The position numbers were made by a program, and so were the translations under genes. This document shows positions 21,640-32,793 of a stretch of DNA of 64,000 nucleotides, in pieces. This stretch comes from Juglans regia (Eukaryota; Streptophyta; Magnoliopsida; Fagales; Juglandaceae). The first letter of the stretch is position 1, and every line of letters begins with the position of its first letter. Location of the stretch: the NCBI RefSeq assembly GCF_001411555.2, contig NC_049903.1, positions 13,621,234 to 13,685,233 on the forward strand, in the 5' to 3' direction. The notes beneath the pieces are model-generated. The model was not told the origin of the DNA, did not search any database, and saw only the letters and a list, made by a program, of their open reading frames with translations.

Positions 21640-22560
21640 ACTTCTTATAATCTTTCGACCCTGATCATCCCAAAAACGATAGCCAAATGTCTCGTCTTCA
21701 TAGCCAATGAAATAACATTTCCTTGACTTAGCCTCAAGTTTACTACGAGTATCAGAATCAATAAGAATATAAGAAAGATAACCAAAAGTTTTAAAATGAG
21801 AAAATTTGACCTCTTTCCCGCTCTAAGCCTCCTCAGACAATGCACAATCCAATGGAACAGATGGCCCTCTATTTATCAAGTATACTGCAGTGCTAACTGC
21901 ATCTGCCCAAAAAGTAGGTGGTAGCCCAGCGTGCACCTCATGCTTCTAGCACGCTCATTTATGGTTCTGTTTATGCGTTCAACAACTTCATTTTGTTATG
22001 GTGTCCTAGGAATGGTCTTCTCCATTCTGATACCCTAAACTGCACAGTACTCCTTGAACTCGCTATCAATATACTCATCACCATTATCAGACCTCAAGTA
22101 TTTCAACTTCAAGTTTGTCTCTGTCTCAACCATGACCTTCCAAACTTTGATCACACTAAATGCTTCAGATTTATGCTTCAAAACATAGACCCATACCTTC
22201 CGGCTGTGGTCATCAATGAATGTAACACAGTAACGAGAACCTCTAAGGGATGCCACTGGGGAAGGTCCCCACACATCAGTGTGCACAAGATCCAATTTCC
22301 CTATCTTCAGTGTTCTGCCACTTTTCAAGAAACTGACATTCTTCTGTTTCCCCATAATGCAACTCTCACACATACTGAGATCAACTGAATTCAGTTCTGG
22401 TAGCTTGCTCCTAGATAGAAATTCTTTCATGCCCTTCTAACTCATATGGCCAAGCCTGCAATGTCACAAATCTGTTGTGCTCTCTGCAACAGTAGTAGCA
22501 ATAGTGTTATTCAAACCAGTAGTCATATAGAGTGTACCAATTTTCTTACCTTGAGCCAAT
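21640..22560 (-). pseudogene. Copia GAG-pre-integrase and integrase
   Basis: Minus strand 22430-22035 holds SMCESCIMGKQKNVSF (zinc-finger end), LDLVHTDVWGPSPVASLRGS, YCVTFIDDHSRKVWVY and YLRSDNGDEYIDSEF, including both catalytic Asp residues. A stop follows, then NEVVERINRT with the catalytic Glu, and further frame-broken sequence to 21645. Confidence 0.85.
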
Positions 22561-22583
22561 ACCAATGCCCTTTTGGTGACCTT

Positions 22584-23624
22584 CTAGGTGCTATGTGAGA
22601 ACATCACTGAATGGCCACAATCATCAAGTTGCCAAATAGAAATGAGATTCTTCTTCAACTCAGGAATGTATCTAACCTTTTGCAAGGTCCATTTGTTCTG
22701 GTTGAGGAGTGCAATGTCAATATCTCTCATCCATACTACATTCAAAGCCTCTTCATCGGCCATAAACATCTTCCCAAAATCACTTGCAACATAGTTCTGC
22801 ATTATCTCTCGATGGGAAGATGTATGGAAGGAAGCCCTTGAATCAAGTATCCAGTCATCAACTGGACTATGAACTGCAAGCAATAGTACATCCTGTACTT
22901 CTTCAGTTACCACATGAGCACTATCATTCTCGGTCTTCTTGAGATTTCTACAATTCTTCTTTGTGTGGCTAGATTTGCCACAATTCCAGCAAGTTGCTTG
23001 TTGACCAGGCCTTGACTTGCTCTTGCCCCTATTCTTTGATTTTGATCTGCCTCTATTAGAATTCCTGTCTTGTGCTCTCTCCCGAGAGTCAACATTCAGT
23101 GCTGAACTCAAACTCGAGGTCTCGCCTGAATCTCTCCTGTGTACCTCCTCTGCCAAAATCAAATTACGGATATCATCATATTTCAACTTTGACTTACTGA
23201 CAGCCATTCTCATGGCTTCCCAACTATTTGGTAGTGATGCCAATAGTATTAGTGCACGTATCTCATCATCAAATTCAATTTCAATTTCAATAGATGACAA
23301 TTGATTTTTGATAGTATTAAAATCATTCAGATGTTGTGCAACAGACATACCATCTGCCATCTTCAAATTGAATAACTTTTTCATCAGATGTATCTTGTTA
23401 TTCGCTGACGGCTTTTCATGCATACCTGACAAAGTCGCTATGAGATCCGTAGTTATCTTCTCCTTGATGATGTTGTGCGCAATGAATCTCGACAGGGTTA
23501 GCCGAATAACCCCCAAAACCTTTCGATCCAACAGGATCCAATCAGCAACTGACATGCTGTCTGGCTTCTTCCCCAACAATGGAAGATGAAGTCTCTTCCT
23601 ATAGAGGTAATCCTCTATCTGCAT
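22584..23624 (-). pseudogene. Copia gag and protease start
   Basis: The longest open stretch of the element (346 codons from 23624). It has a gag core (MQIEDYLYRKRLHLPL, LFNLKMADGMSVAQHLNDF, LLASLPNSWEAM, ILAEEVHRR), an Arg/Ser-rich stretch, a canonical nucleocapsid knuckle C-W-N-C-G-K-S-S-H-T-K-K-N-C, and a protease active site reading WILDSRASFH, where Arg replaces the Gly of D-S-G-A. It ends at a stop after YIPELKKNLISIWQLDD. Confidence 0.9.
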
Positions 23625-23732
23625 CCTTCAGTATCCATAATCTGTGCTATCAAACTTCTCGATCTCCGATACCTTCACTTCTTCTCCAGCTATCATTTTT
23701 CCTCAGACCTAAACCTTGACTCTGATACCAAT

Positions 23733-24238
23733 TGTTGTGAAAAACGATGACAATAAAGTAAAAGCAAACACGGAAAAAACAAGCAATTACACACGACATA
23801 GTATTTACGTGGTTCGGCAAATTGCCTACGTCCACGGGAGCTGTAGAAGATTTTTATTTCTTAAGGGATCACAATGCAATACAATAGTATGGGGCGGCTA
23901 CTGTTCACTCTAATACAATCACAAGTCAAACAAACATAATATAAATATATATATGTCATGCGGCGGAAACCCTAAAAATTTCAGAAATAGTCATGTTCAC
24001 TTAAGCAGCGTGTCGAGCTCGCATCGAGCGAACCTGTTTCCCGCAATCGCTTGAGCCATGTGTTGAGCAGCTCTTCAAGCGAACTCTTTGACTTCTCTTC
24101 GCTCGAGTAGTGTGTCGAACGGTGTCGAGCGAACTCTTTGACTTTCCTTTGCTCGAGCGGTCTGTCGAGCTGTCTAGAGCGAAGTCTCTGACTTGTCTTC
24201 GCTCGAGCGGAGTGAACCAGACTCCACAATACTCAACA
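23733..24238 (-). repeat. Copia 5' LTR (506 bp)
   Basis: Same ends as the 3' LTR. It has an extra block around 23840-23866 and three ~50-bp tandem units (about 24074-24225), each with GCGAACTCTTTGACTT-like and CGCTCGAG-like parts, against one unit in the other LTR. Confidence 0.95.
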
Positions 24239-24855
24239 ACATGCTCATATTTCTAGATGGATTGTGACCCCATCTCAACAACTACATAAAACTCCCCCAT
24301 CAAATGATTTTTCATGATAAATGAAGTTGTGACCGTCTCCAATGGCCTCTCATCGCCACATATCCTATGTATCACGCGACTCTTTGCATTGATCGACCAC
24401 CTTTCTACAAAGTAAGACTGCATTACGATGTTGAGACAACCTTTTTTCACCAAAATATGCAGGTTGTGCCGGCATAATATGCCAATAAATTGAAACTTAG
24501 AACATATACAAGAAACAATGTGGTCCTCCCTCCCAAGTGCCACTTCATATGACGGCTTCTCTTTCCCATCAAGTGTCATCAGGTAAATTTTTTGCATATC
24601 TTCCTCACGTATTTTGTGCCCCTTGTACCGTTGGCTATTAAATAACTCATCTTGAAAAATAAAAAATGATTGTCTTGTATAGAACATGGTTGCTTCCTCT
24701 TCAATGTTGTAAGAAGTTCTCATAATTGGTTTTGTAGTTTTTGTCTTCACATCTTTCTCTTTCTCACTGAGATAACGGGCATTCAATGCTTTATTATATT
24801 GATAGACAAAGTCACTAACCATTGCACTAGATTTGACATAGTTTTTAAAAAACTT

Positions 24856-24869
24856 GTTGATAGTTGATA
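24856..24869. repeat. 7-bp frameshifting duplication in the FRS relic
   Basis: GTTGATA is repeated head to tail (plus strand), i.e. TATCAAC twice on the coding strand. Before it the frame reads MSTTQRSESIN; after it the family sequence continues as KFFKNYVKSSAMVSDF in another frame. Confidence 0.85.
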
Positions 24870-26220
24870 CTTTCACTTCGTTGAGTTGTGGACATTCCAA
24901 CGCAAAAGATGGCCCTCAAGTAAGCCGGCACCCACTTTGCCTTTCTGGTATAAAGATTCTGCATCCAACTATTTCCTTTCAATCTGTACTTCACCAAAAT
25001 TGCAGTCCACTCCAACTCAAACTCCTTAATAGTAAGCATTTCATGAATACCATGGTGAAAGTCTCCTTGGAATTGTGGATATTTGTTGTAGACATGGGCT
25101 AGATTTTCAGGAACTTTTTGCAAGAGATGCCATAAACACAATTTGTGACTTTTATTGGGTAATACATTGGCAATGGCTAAAGCCATTGCCTTGTCATCAT
25201 CAGTGATTATTGTAGAGGGAGCACGACCAAGCATCGCTTCAAGCCATGTTTTCAATAACCATGTGTAAGACTCTACTGTCTTATTTATGAGTAATGCACA
25301 TCCAAACATTACAGATTGATAATGATGGTTAACTCAGTGAATGGAACAAAAGACATCTTGTAGCGATTTGTGAGATACGTAGCATCAAAAGTAACAACGT
25401 CCCCAAAATATTGGTATGCGGCCCTTAATCTACTATCTGCCCAAAAATAATTTCTCATCGACCCATATACATCGTCTTGGATTAAATATACAAAGCCTGG
25501 ATTATTACGTTCGCTCTCCAAAAAGTAAGCATATAAGCTTTTTGCATCTCCCTCTCCAAGAAGTTGTCTCCATTGATTGCCCAAATAATTATGAATTTCT
25601 TTACCCATACAACCAACATTATAATCATCACCCGACTCCTTACTCAGCGCAGACATTATTTTCCGTGTTGGTATCCCCGACTCATTTAATGTCTCTATTA
25701 AATTTCTTTGCGTTGATGTAACCCGTCTATGCCAACAAAGTAAACTTGTACTCCTAGGTGTCAGCAGCTCATGATTATGTTGGAGTACAAACTTAGACAC
25801 AATCCATTTTTGTCCATCCTTCTTTATTAACATCATCGCCTTACACCCAATTTTTGTTTCTACAGGCTCAGGTCTTGCTTTTTCTTTAAGTTTAGAATTA
25901 TGGCGACGGAATCCTTCTCTTGAACACACATATTTTACTCCAATTAATGATCTATCTATGTTTGACAACCGGGTATGATTAATTCAAATGCCAAAGCTAT
26001 TTTGTCTGGAGAAGGCTTTATAGCAACTATTTGCATCTTCTATATCGTCAAATTCTAGCCCTACATACGGCTCCACATATGAAGATGACATTGTCTTATT
26101 AACCTCAGGCATGTTCTTGTCTTGTTCAACCTCACCATCCTCTCCAATCATCTCAACTTTGCCAGCACTAGAATTATTAGAATCTAAAATCTAAACATCA
26201 TTTTTGAAAGTACTCATCAT

Positions 26221-27472
26221 TCACTCAACCTAATATCACTCAACCAGTATTAGATCAAACAAAATAATTCGTAAAATGCAAAAATCTTATTTATTCTTTT
26301 TACTCGTTAAAAAAAAAATATTGAGATGTTGAACAATACAGTCGCAAAAAATGTTCATGGGCTGGAACCATATATTTGAGACTACAAATATTTTGCTTGG
26401 GTGAACATGTTGGAAGGATGGGGGGTATCTTTGAACACTTGGAATTCTTCAAGATTTTGTAAATAATATGATTAAAAAAAGATATTGAGATGTTGAACAA
26501 TACACCCGCAAAAAATGGAAGTAGAAGTAATACAAGTCAATCTAGTAAAACTATTGGACATAAATGCAAATATGATTAATTTTTCTATTTTTTTAACATC
26601 GTTTCTGTAAAAACAGAGCAAATACATCCACAACTGCAAATATAGAGCAAATATACTCGTTCATCAACTACAACCCCCATTATAGAGCAACAAATACACC
26701 CAGCCCAACCCTAAAATCATCATAACCATGCAATATTTTCATTACTTACAGAAATTATGTGGGACGACGAGCGACAACGAGCAACTCTGGGAAGAGGGAC
26801 GATGAATGACGAGGGAGGGGTGGGGGGAGATCGGGTTTTGTTTTTGGCGAAACAGAAAGAATCGGGTTTTTTTGGGGGAAGATAGCATAATAAATGGAAT
26901 GCTCTACATGCATTCCTATTGTTCAACTTAGTGAACCTTCTACGTGTCAAGTTTTTATTAGTGGGTGTAAAATTAAAAAGCTCACCCGACCGGCCTCTAG
27001 CGCGTTGCTCCCCTCCTAAAACCTTATATTGACAACGAATGAGTTATGAGAGTTAAATAAAACATTGTTAAAATATTTTTTTAAATATTATTATTTTTTA
27101 AGATTTGAAAAAGTTAAATTTTTTATTATATTTTATGTAAAAAATAAAAAAAAATATAATAATAAAATGAGATAATTGATTAGTTTCTATATCCAAATAG
27201 CCTTTTGTTGAAAGTGAAAAGCCTCAAAGTCTGGAAAATCTTGACTTTTTGTATTACAAGAAACCTTATAATGAAGTTCTCCTAAATTCCAAACTGCATA
27301 ATTAAAAAAAAAAACCAAGTTCTGTTTCTTTCTTTTTTCTTTTTTTTTTTTTTTTTAGCAGAATTATGCTCTTTTTTAAGATTTGCAAAATATGTAGCTT
27401 ATTTTGAGTGTTCCAATTTACATTTGCAATTCCAAAAAATATAAACACTGAATTCATAATAATATAGTCTTA
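26221..27472. other. Upstream flank of the FRS relic
   Basis: No gene recognised. It contains an imperfect direct repeat (26311-26356 and 26475-26518, both with ATATTGAGATGTTGAACAATAC and CGCAAAAAATG) and a GC-richer purine stretch at 26755-26880 that may be the leader of the FRS gene (minus strand). From ~27000 it is strongly AT-rich. Confidence 0.5.
26311..26518. repeat. Pair of ~44-bp direct repeats, 165 bp apart
   Basis: Poly-A, then ATTGAGATGTTGAACAATAC, then CGCAAAAAATG at 26311-26356 and at 26475-26518, with two or three differences. Confidence 0.8.
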
Positions 27473-27669
27473 GGTTTTGTTTGGAAGTTAAAATTATCTT
27501 AATTTATCTCCATTCATCATTATAACTTTTTTAAATTTCAACATAAAATATAATAAACAATTCAATTTTTTCAAATTTTAAAATAATAATAATAAACAAT
27601 AATATTCTAATAATATTTTATCATCTCAACTTAACTCAACTCAACTCAACTTAATATTCAAACGCAACC
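27473..27669. mobile_element. Harbinger/Tourist-type MITE, copy 2
   Basis: A 197-bp element flanked by TTA (27470-27472 and 27670-27672). Ends GGTTTTGTTTGG and CAAACGCAACC are imperfect terminal inverted repeats. The interior AACATAAAATATAATAAAC and TTTTATCATCTCAACT blocks recur at 47.3-47.5 kb. Non-coding. Confidence 0.8.
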
Positions 27670-28148
27670 TTAAACTTATAGATGTTATCATTGTATTGAT
27701 GAATACAAAAAAAAGTAACAAAGCACCTGAGGAAATAATCCGCGAAGATAAAATAATAATAATAAAATATGATAGTGGATTCATTAAAAATATTTGTATC
27801 CCAAAAAAGTTCAGAGGGATGAAAAGAAAGCTCATAGGAATTTTAAATTATAATTAATAGTTTTATAATTAAAAGAGTCACGCATAAAGAGAAATATTAT
27901 AAAAAAAAAAACCTGAGACATGCAAGGCGGTCGCTAACTGTCAAAGGAAGCTAGCATTAAAATAGGGAGTCTAAGAGCCGTAGATGTCAAGAGATGGATG
28001 ATGATCAAAATCTCCCGCCCCTTGGATTAGTATGCTTTCTTTGACCATTGATGCTATTAATATGGTTGAAAATAGATAGGAGGCTTTCGCTTTCGAGATG
28101 GTCAATATTATTTCCTTTTATATCTTATTTTTGCTTTCTAATTAATTG

Positions 28149-28199
28149 AACAGTCAAAAAGTTTTGCTAAAAAAAAAAAAAAAAAAAACAGTCAAAAAG
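28149..28199 (+). mobile_element. Minimal poly-A retroposition footprint
   Basis: AACAGTCAAAAAG (28149-28161), then TTTTGCT plus A20 (28162-28188), then ACAGTCAAAAAG again. A 12-13-bp direct repeat around seven bases and a poly-A tail is what an extremely 5'-truncated LINE-driven insertion leaves. Confidence 0.6.
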
Positions 28200-28266
28200 C
28201 TTATGTAAATGGAAAAGCTTGCATTAGTTTGCAAGCAAACAGCTTATGTAAACGGAAAAGTTTGAA
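28197..28266. repeat. Direct repeat of ~24 bp before the LINE
   Basis: AGCTTATGTAAATGGAAAAG at 28197 recurs as AGCTTATGTAAACGGAAAAG at 28241. It may relate to the 5' junction of the LINE that starts just after. Confidence 0.6.
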
Positions 28267-28289
28267 AACTGTTTTGATGTAATTGAAAA

Positions 28290-29094
28290 TAAGATTTATC
28301 CACCTGTAGACAAAACTCATTCTTTCCATCACATAATTAATGGGAATCTATGGTCTGCTTTCAAACCCTCAAAGGGCATAAGAGAAGGTGATCTCTTATC
28401 ACCCTATCTCTTCATCATGTATTCAGAAGCACTTACTTAGTTACTTAATAAGGCAGAGAGGATGAGAATTATATCTGGTTTTCCAATGGTAAAGGGACAG
28501 TTAACAATTAATTATCTATTTTCTGTAGATGATAGTTTATCATTTTTTCAAGCTTCCTTTATTGAATGGTGCAGGTTACAACACTTGATAGGACAATATG
28601 AATTAGTTTCATGTCAGAGGTTGAACAAAGATAAATCCTCTCTTTTCTTTAGCAAGAATACAAAGAATGAAACAAGAAAAAGCATCCTAAGTATAGTAGG
28701 TATTAGAACAACAACTTCCTATGAAAGCTATCTTGGCTTACTTGTTTTCTTTGGAAAATCCAGAATTAAGGCTTTCAACAATATTCTTGACAAAGTGAGA
28801 AGCAAAATGAACAACTGGAAATTGAAATTCCTATTGAGAGCAGGTAAAGAAATACTTCTTAAATCAGTCATACAAGCTATACCAACCTATTCAATGGAAA
28901 TATTTAAACTGCCCAAAGGTTTGTTGCATGACCTCAACAAGCTGATGAAAGGATATTGGTGGGGACAAATAAATCAGGACAAGAAAATTAGTTGGATTAA
29001 TTGGAGTCAAATGGAAAAGTCTAAAGCTGAAGGGGGTTTGGGGTTCAAAGATTTTGAAAACTTCAATATTGCTTTGTTAGCAAAACAAGGTTAG
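28290..29094 (+). pseudogene. LINE reverse transcriptase, C-terminal half
   Basis: Contains GDLLSPYLFIM, the catalytic box YLFSVDDSLSFF (both Asp kept, Ala before them replaced by Val), LNKDKSSLFFSKN, YLGLLVFFGKSR, NNWKLKFLLRAGKEILLKSV and GGLGFKDFENFNIALLAKQ. One stop near 28438 separates the first ~45 codons. Confidence 0.85.
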
Positions 29095-29139
29095 AGGATA
29101 ATACAACACCCTAACTCTTTAGCTACATAGATCTTACAT

Positions 29140-29850
29140 TTCAAATATTTTCCTAATTCTAATTTCTCCAATGCTAAGTTAGGTAGTAATCCATCTTATC
29201 TTTGGAGGAGCTTTCTATCTGCCAAACATTTGCTCAAAGAAGGAATCATATGGAGAATAGGAAATGGAGATTCAGTCAGAATATGGTCAGATAAGTGGCT
29301 ACCAAAATCCACCACATTCAAACCTCAAAGTGGTCTAAATACACTGGCACCAGAAGCCAAAGTATAGGTTCTTATCAATCAAGACACAAGGGAATGGAAC
29401 CTAATTAACCTGATCAAAAGAGTTTTCTCAAAGGATGATACAGAAACCATAAGCCAAATACCCCTTAGACATTACGACAAGCTAGATAAATTGATATGGA
29501 GATGCACAACAAATGAGATGTTCAATATCAGAAGTGCTTACTATTTGCAGGGGAAATTCAAGAAAGGAAGAAGGGGGAAAGTTCAAAGTCTCCAAAATCG
29601 TGAAGAGTGGATCAGAATATGGAATTTAGGCATTCCTCCAGCCACAAAGAACTTTTTGTGGAGAGCTTGTTTTAATATTCATACTACTAAAGTCAATCTT
29701 TGCAAAAAGAAGATATTGACTGATAAAATCTGTCCCATGGGCCTAGGGGAACTAGAAACCACTGAATACATAATATGGGAATGCAATTCTGCAGCAGACA
29801 TTCTGGGTCAAAGTTCAAAGAATATCCAAAAGAATAAGGCTTCATGCTAG
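29140..29850 (+). pseudogene. LINE zf-RVT region
   Basis: PSYLWRSFLSAKHLLKEGI, WRIGNGDSVRIWSDKWLP, then SAYYLQ, WIRIWNLGIPPATKNFLWRA, and a degenerate zinc motif where the relatives' C-x2-C...H-x3-C reads C-P-M-G...Y-I-I-W-E-C. So the zinc site has lost a Cys and a His. Confidence 0.75.
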
Positions 29851-29853
29851 AGT

Positions 29854-30567
29854 GTGAAGGTGTTAGTGGCAGAAATGTTCAACAAGCTACAAAAGAATGA
29901 AATGCAAGAACTGGCTTTAATTTTTTGGAACCTATGGTGGAGAAGGAATCAACATATTTTCAACAACCTCCTAATTGATCCTAACATTCTTATTGATCCT
30001 AACACAATTCTACATAGAGTTCATCAAATGCAACATGATATTGCAGGGTTAGAATTCAGAACACTCAACCAGGCTCAAAGCAACATAGTTAGAACTTGCA
30101 TTTGGGAAAATCCTCCACTAGGTTTTTGCAAAATAAATTGGGATGTGGCAGTTGACAGAAAGCATTACAAGATTGGCATTGAGATTGCAATCAGATATGA
30201 GGAAGGAAATTACTTGGCTACCATGAGGAAGAATCAAATCATATGTCCTGACCCTTTAATAGCAAAAGCAATAGGAGCACTAACAACATCAAATTTTGGA
30301 ATTGATCTGGGATTGAGAAAGGTAATATTAGAGGGTGATTCCAAAAGGTTAGTTATGGATATTCAAAAACAAGTGGCAGATGACAGTTACTTTGGGACGA
30401 TCATCTTGGATATTAGATCAAGGATCAAGTGTTTTGATATTTATGTTACTAAACATGTCTATAGAGAAGGCAATGTAATAGCTCATACATTGGGTAAAAG
30501 TGCTTTAATTGTATCAGAGTGCATAATGGACTTGGAGGAAAGTCCCCATTATCTTCGTTGTTTGTAA
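29854..30567 (+). pseudogene. LINE RNase H-like domain (RVT_3)
   Basis: An open 237-codon stretch with FWNLWWRRNQHIFN, PPLGFCKINWDVAVD (catalytic Asp), EGDSKRLVMDI (catalytic Glu-x-Asp region) and HVYREGNVIAHTLGKSAL. This is the plant-type RNase H acquired by L1 LINEs. Open to its own stop at 30567. Confidence 0.85.
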
Positions 30568-30614
30568 TAGTTCCAGGTAGATGAAATAGTTTCTTCTCAA
30601 AAAAAAAAAAAAAA

Positions 30615-30860
30615 CTAGTAAAAGAGACTTGAATATATAGAATGATATTGTCAATATCTATTAACTCGGTACAAAGAAAAATAGCCTCATTTGCTAGTTT
30701 ACGTGCCACACCATTTGCGGTAAGCAGTGATTGTTGTGATCAATGAAACTCGTTGCATCTTTGGATTATTTCTTTGCTAAGTTTTTTTCATCTGTTCTTA
30801 ATTAATTGGTACATTTTTATCATATAGATCCTCTTTGGCATTTAATAGGACCGGCCATGT
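30615..30860 (-). mobile_element. Tail of a second LINE, minus strand
   Basis: On the minus strand ANGVARKLANEAIFL matches the H-R-A-N-x-V-A-H-x-L-A pattern of the LINE RNase H C-terminus, the same part that ends the neighbouring plus-strand LINE. It therefore abuts the poly-A tail at 30614 tail to tail. Upstream sequence is too decayed to follow beyond ~30860. Confidence 0.6.
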
Positions 30861-31646
30861 CAGCAATACTATATTGCATATCATTCAAAATTCTCACATC
30901 CGAAAATCAACATAAGTGAAGGTCTAACAAAGCAAAGCAATCCTCATCCTATTTGTAAGTGAACTTTGGGAACTGGTAGCAAATTCCAGACTGTCACAAG
31001 ACACCATTTTAGTCGCCACCACAATCTGACAACGACGTCGCCATACAAGTTTCGTCGCCCACCAAGTTCCCTCACCGTAGTCCTCGCTACAATTTCTGCA
31101 GCATGGAAATATTAGAAAAAATCACTCATTCGACTAACGTCGGAGAAGCTTTAAAGGGTTCGAGACTAGTGCATATATCATATTAAAATGAAAGGGAAAA
31201 GAAAGAATTTTGACCGATAAATTTTCACAAGAAAAATGCAAAGAATAATTTCGTCACTGATTGCCAGCTTTCTTTTATTCTCTCTCTCGAACAAGAAAAA
31301 TCGGTCTTTTACAAATCTGACCCCATACGTGAATCTGTAGACTTAAACCTCTAAAAATTTCCCTCATCGCAAAATACCATGAACATTCACCATTGAATAG
31401 GTCAAGTTGCTTTCATAGCCCTAGTCTCCAAATAGAAGAGGCTAAACATACTTTCTTTTCTCCATTGAAATTAATTAGCAAACCACAAAACAAAACACAC
31501 AAAAATTCTTTTTGTGTAGAAATTGCAGCGAGGGAACTTGGTGGGCGATAGAACTTGGGACAAAGAGGAAACTTGGTTGAGAAGAAATTGAGGGTCTTGG
31601 GAATTTTTGGAAGAAAATTCTCGAGATGATCTTGGGGAAGGGGGGT
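30861..31646. other. Non-coding interval with inverted repeat
   Basis: No gene. A 19-bp perfect inverted pair TCGCCCACCAAGTTCCCTC (31055-31073) / its complement (31530-31548) is extended by a CCTCGCTxCAATTTCT block on both sides, with one copy carrying a ~12-bp insertion. Confidence 0.6.
31055..31548. repeat. Inverted repeat pair, ~456-bp spacer
   Basis: Arms 31055-31073 and 31530-31548 are exact reverse complements over 19 bp, with further imperfect pairing inwards. Could be ends of a foldback element or an inverted duplication. Confidence 0.8.
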
Positions 31647-32793
31647 TGTAACAACCTACTAGAAATTCAATGATGGAATTTCTATAGGCTTTAGGAATCT
31701 CGTAAAAACACCATAAGTTTTTATGATTTGACCAATTGCATAAGTTTTAGTTTGTAAGCATAATCATAACTATCACTCACTATGGTGCCAGAAGTGAGAT
31801 TTTAATTATTTAAGGTAGTTAGAAGTGTCAGAATGCATTATGGTCTGCGCCATTAGACTAAGTTGATTATTTAGGATTTTATGGCTCAATAACTCATTTT
31901 TCATATTTTCGGACGGAATGCCTATTCGAAACTGTGTTTTTATTTTTAAGGCCACTTCGAGATTGAATTTCGGTAAACGATTTTTACCGAAATTAATATG
32001 GATATTTAGGATTTTTCAGTATTAAGTTTATTATTCACTTTTCTGGAATGAATAGTATTAGACAATTGAAACCATGAAGAACGTTTGATGGATTTAAAGG
32101 AATCAAAGTGTTAAATCTTGCCACCTAAGCAAAAATCTTATTCCATCCGACTAATCAAATTGTGCCAAACCAAAGAGGATTTCCACCCTAGTAAATCTTG
32201 TATGGTTGGAATCCAACTAAGAACCCAAAAGTATGGTGGAAACTGAAATCCTAAACAGTTTTATCCAAACCATAAAGTTGACCTCCAAAACCTTATTGAA
32301 CCAGTTTCTAGCATTGTGTTTAATCGCTTGATTAAATTACTTTCACATGTTATTAATCTTTCATATTTGTGTTAGAATATCATTATCCAACCTTTTTAAC
32401 CTTGGATATTTGATTGAGTCAAAATAAATCGAATTTGGACTTAATAGCAACCCAAACCCTCTTAAAACACAAAATTGAGGCCCATTTGGTTTAGGCCCAT
32501 TAAGGACCATAAATTTGGCCACCTTAGCATTGATTTTGACTAAGATATTTCACCCTCCACATGGTTGATCAAATTTTTTTAAGGGGACCTAGAAGGTTCT
32601 TGAAGTGAATGACTAATGTGATACCTCACTCTTTCAATTCTACACTCAACCAAAATGAAATATCTTGAGTTGATTTTTGTATATTTTATTGTAAGAAAAG
32701 ATCAACACTCAAGCTTTATTCTAAATTTATCATCTTCCATAACTTGTATAAAAAGCCCTTCAGCCCCTTCTAACGAAAATCATCTCTAATTTA

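Larger units (their letters stand above)
19340..24238 (-). mobile_element. Complete Ty1/copia retrotransposon with TSD
   Basis: A 4.9-kb element with LTRs at both ends, a primer site TGGTATCAGAG next to the 5' LTR (plus coordinates 23720-23730), a polypurine tract CTCCAAGTGGGAGAAT beside the 3' LTR, and the target duplication ACATG (19335-19339 and 24239-24243). Gene order is gag-protease-integrase-RT-RNase H, the copia order. The internal region resembles the Tnt1/Tork group (RT, RNase H with VDANLAGDTDSRKSTTG, polypurine tract). It carries many stops and frame changes and is not autonomous. It lies in the FRS relic. Confidence 0.95.
19065..26220 (-). pseudogene. FAR1-related sequence (FRS) pseudogene, split by a copia element
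   Basis: Minus-strand relic of a MULE-derived transcription factor. From the ATG at 26220: FAR1 DNA-binding region (EPYVGLEFDDIEDANSCYKAF, GVKYVCSREGFRRH, KIGCKAMM, QHNHEL), MULE transposase core (VVTFDATYLTNRYKM; ITDDDKAMALAIAN; CLWHLLQ), SWIM finger (CICSKFQFIGILCRHNLHIL), then, beyond the copia insertion, DPLHIVSKGRSKSLRQKN and a CCHC knuckle ending at a donor AAAG|GTACGT (exon end 19065). Lesions: TAG 26191-26193, TGA 25984-25986, a frame change near 25310-25325, a 7-bp tandem duplication at 24856-24869, stop TAA 19235-19237, and a stop in the knuckle. The copia element (19340-24238) lies in the C-terminal part, same strand. Intact family members act in phytochrome A signalling and light responses; a related domesticated or mobile MULE copy is equally possible. 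Confidence 0.85.
28290..30614 (+). mobile_element. 5'-truncated L1-type LINE with poly-A tail
   Basis: It enters inside the reverse transcriptase (GIREGDLLSPYLFIM) and runs through palm, thumb, zf-RVT and RNase H to a stop at 30567 and a 16-A tail at 30599-30614. Only a few stops (28438, 29092, 29128, 29366, 29848 region) interrupt 2.2 kb, so it is younger than the LINE at 14-18 kb. Endonuclease and the first half of the RT are missing, the usual result of incomplete target-primed reverse transcription. Confidence 0.9.

Noticed and set aside
22035..22430. Copia integrase as a potentially active enzyme
   Set aside because: Catalytic Asp and Glu blocks are present but separated by stops and frame changes.
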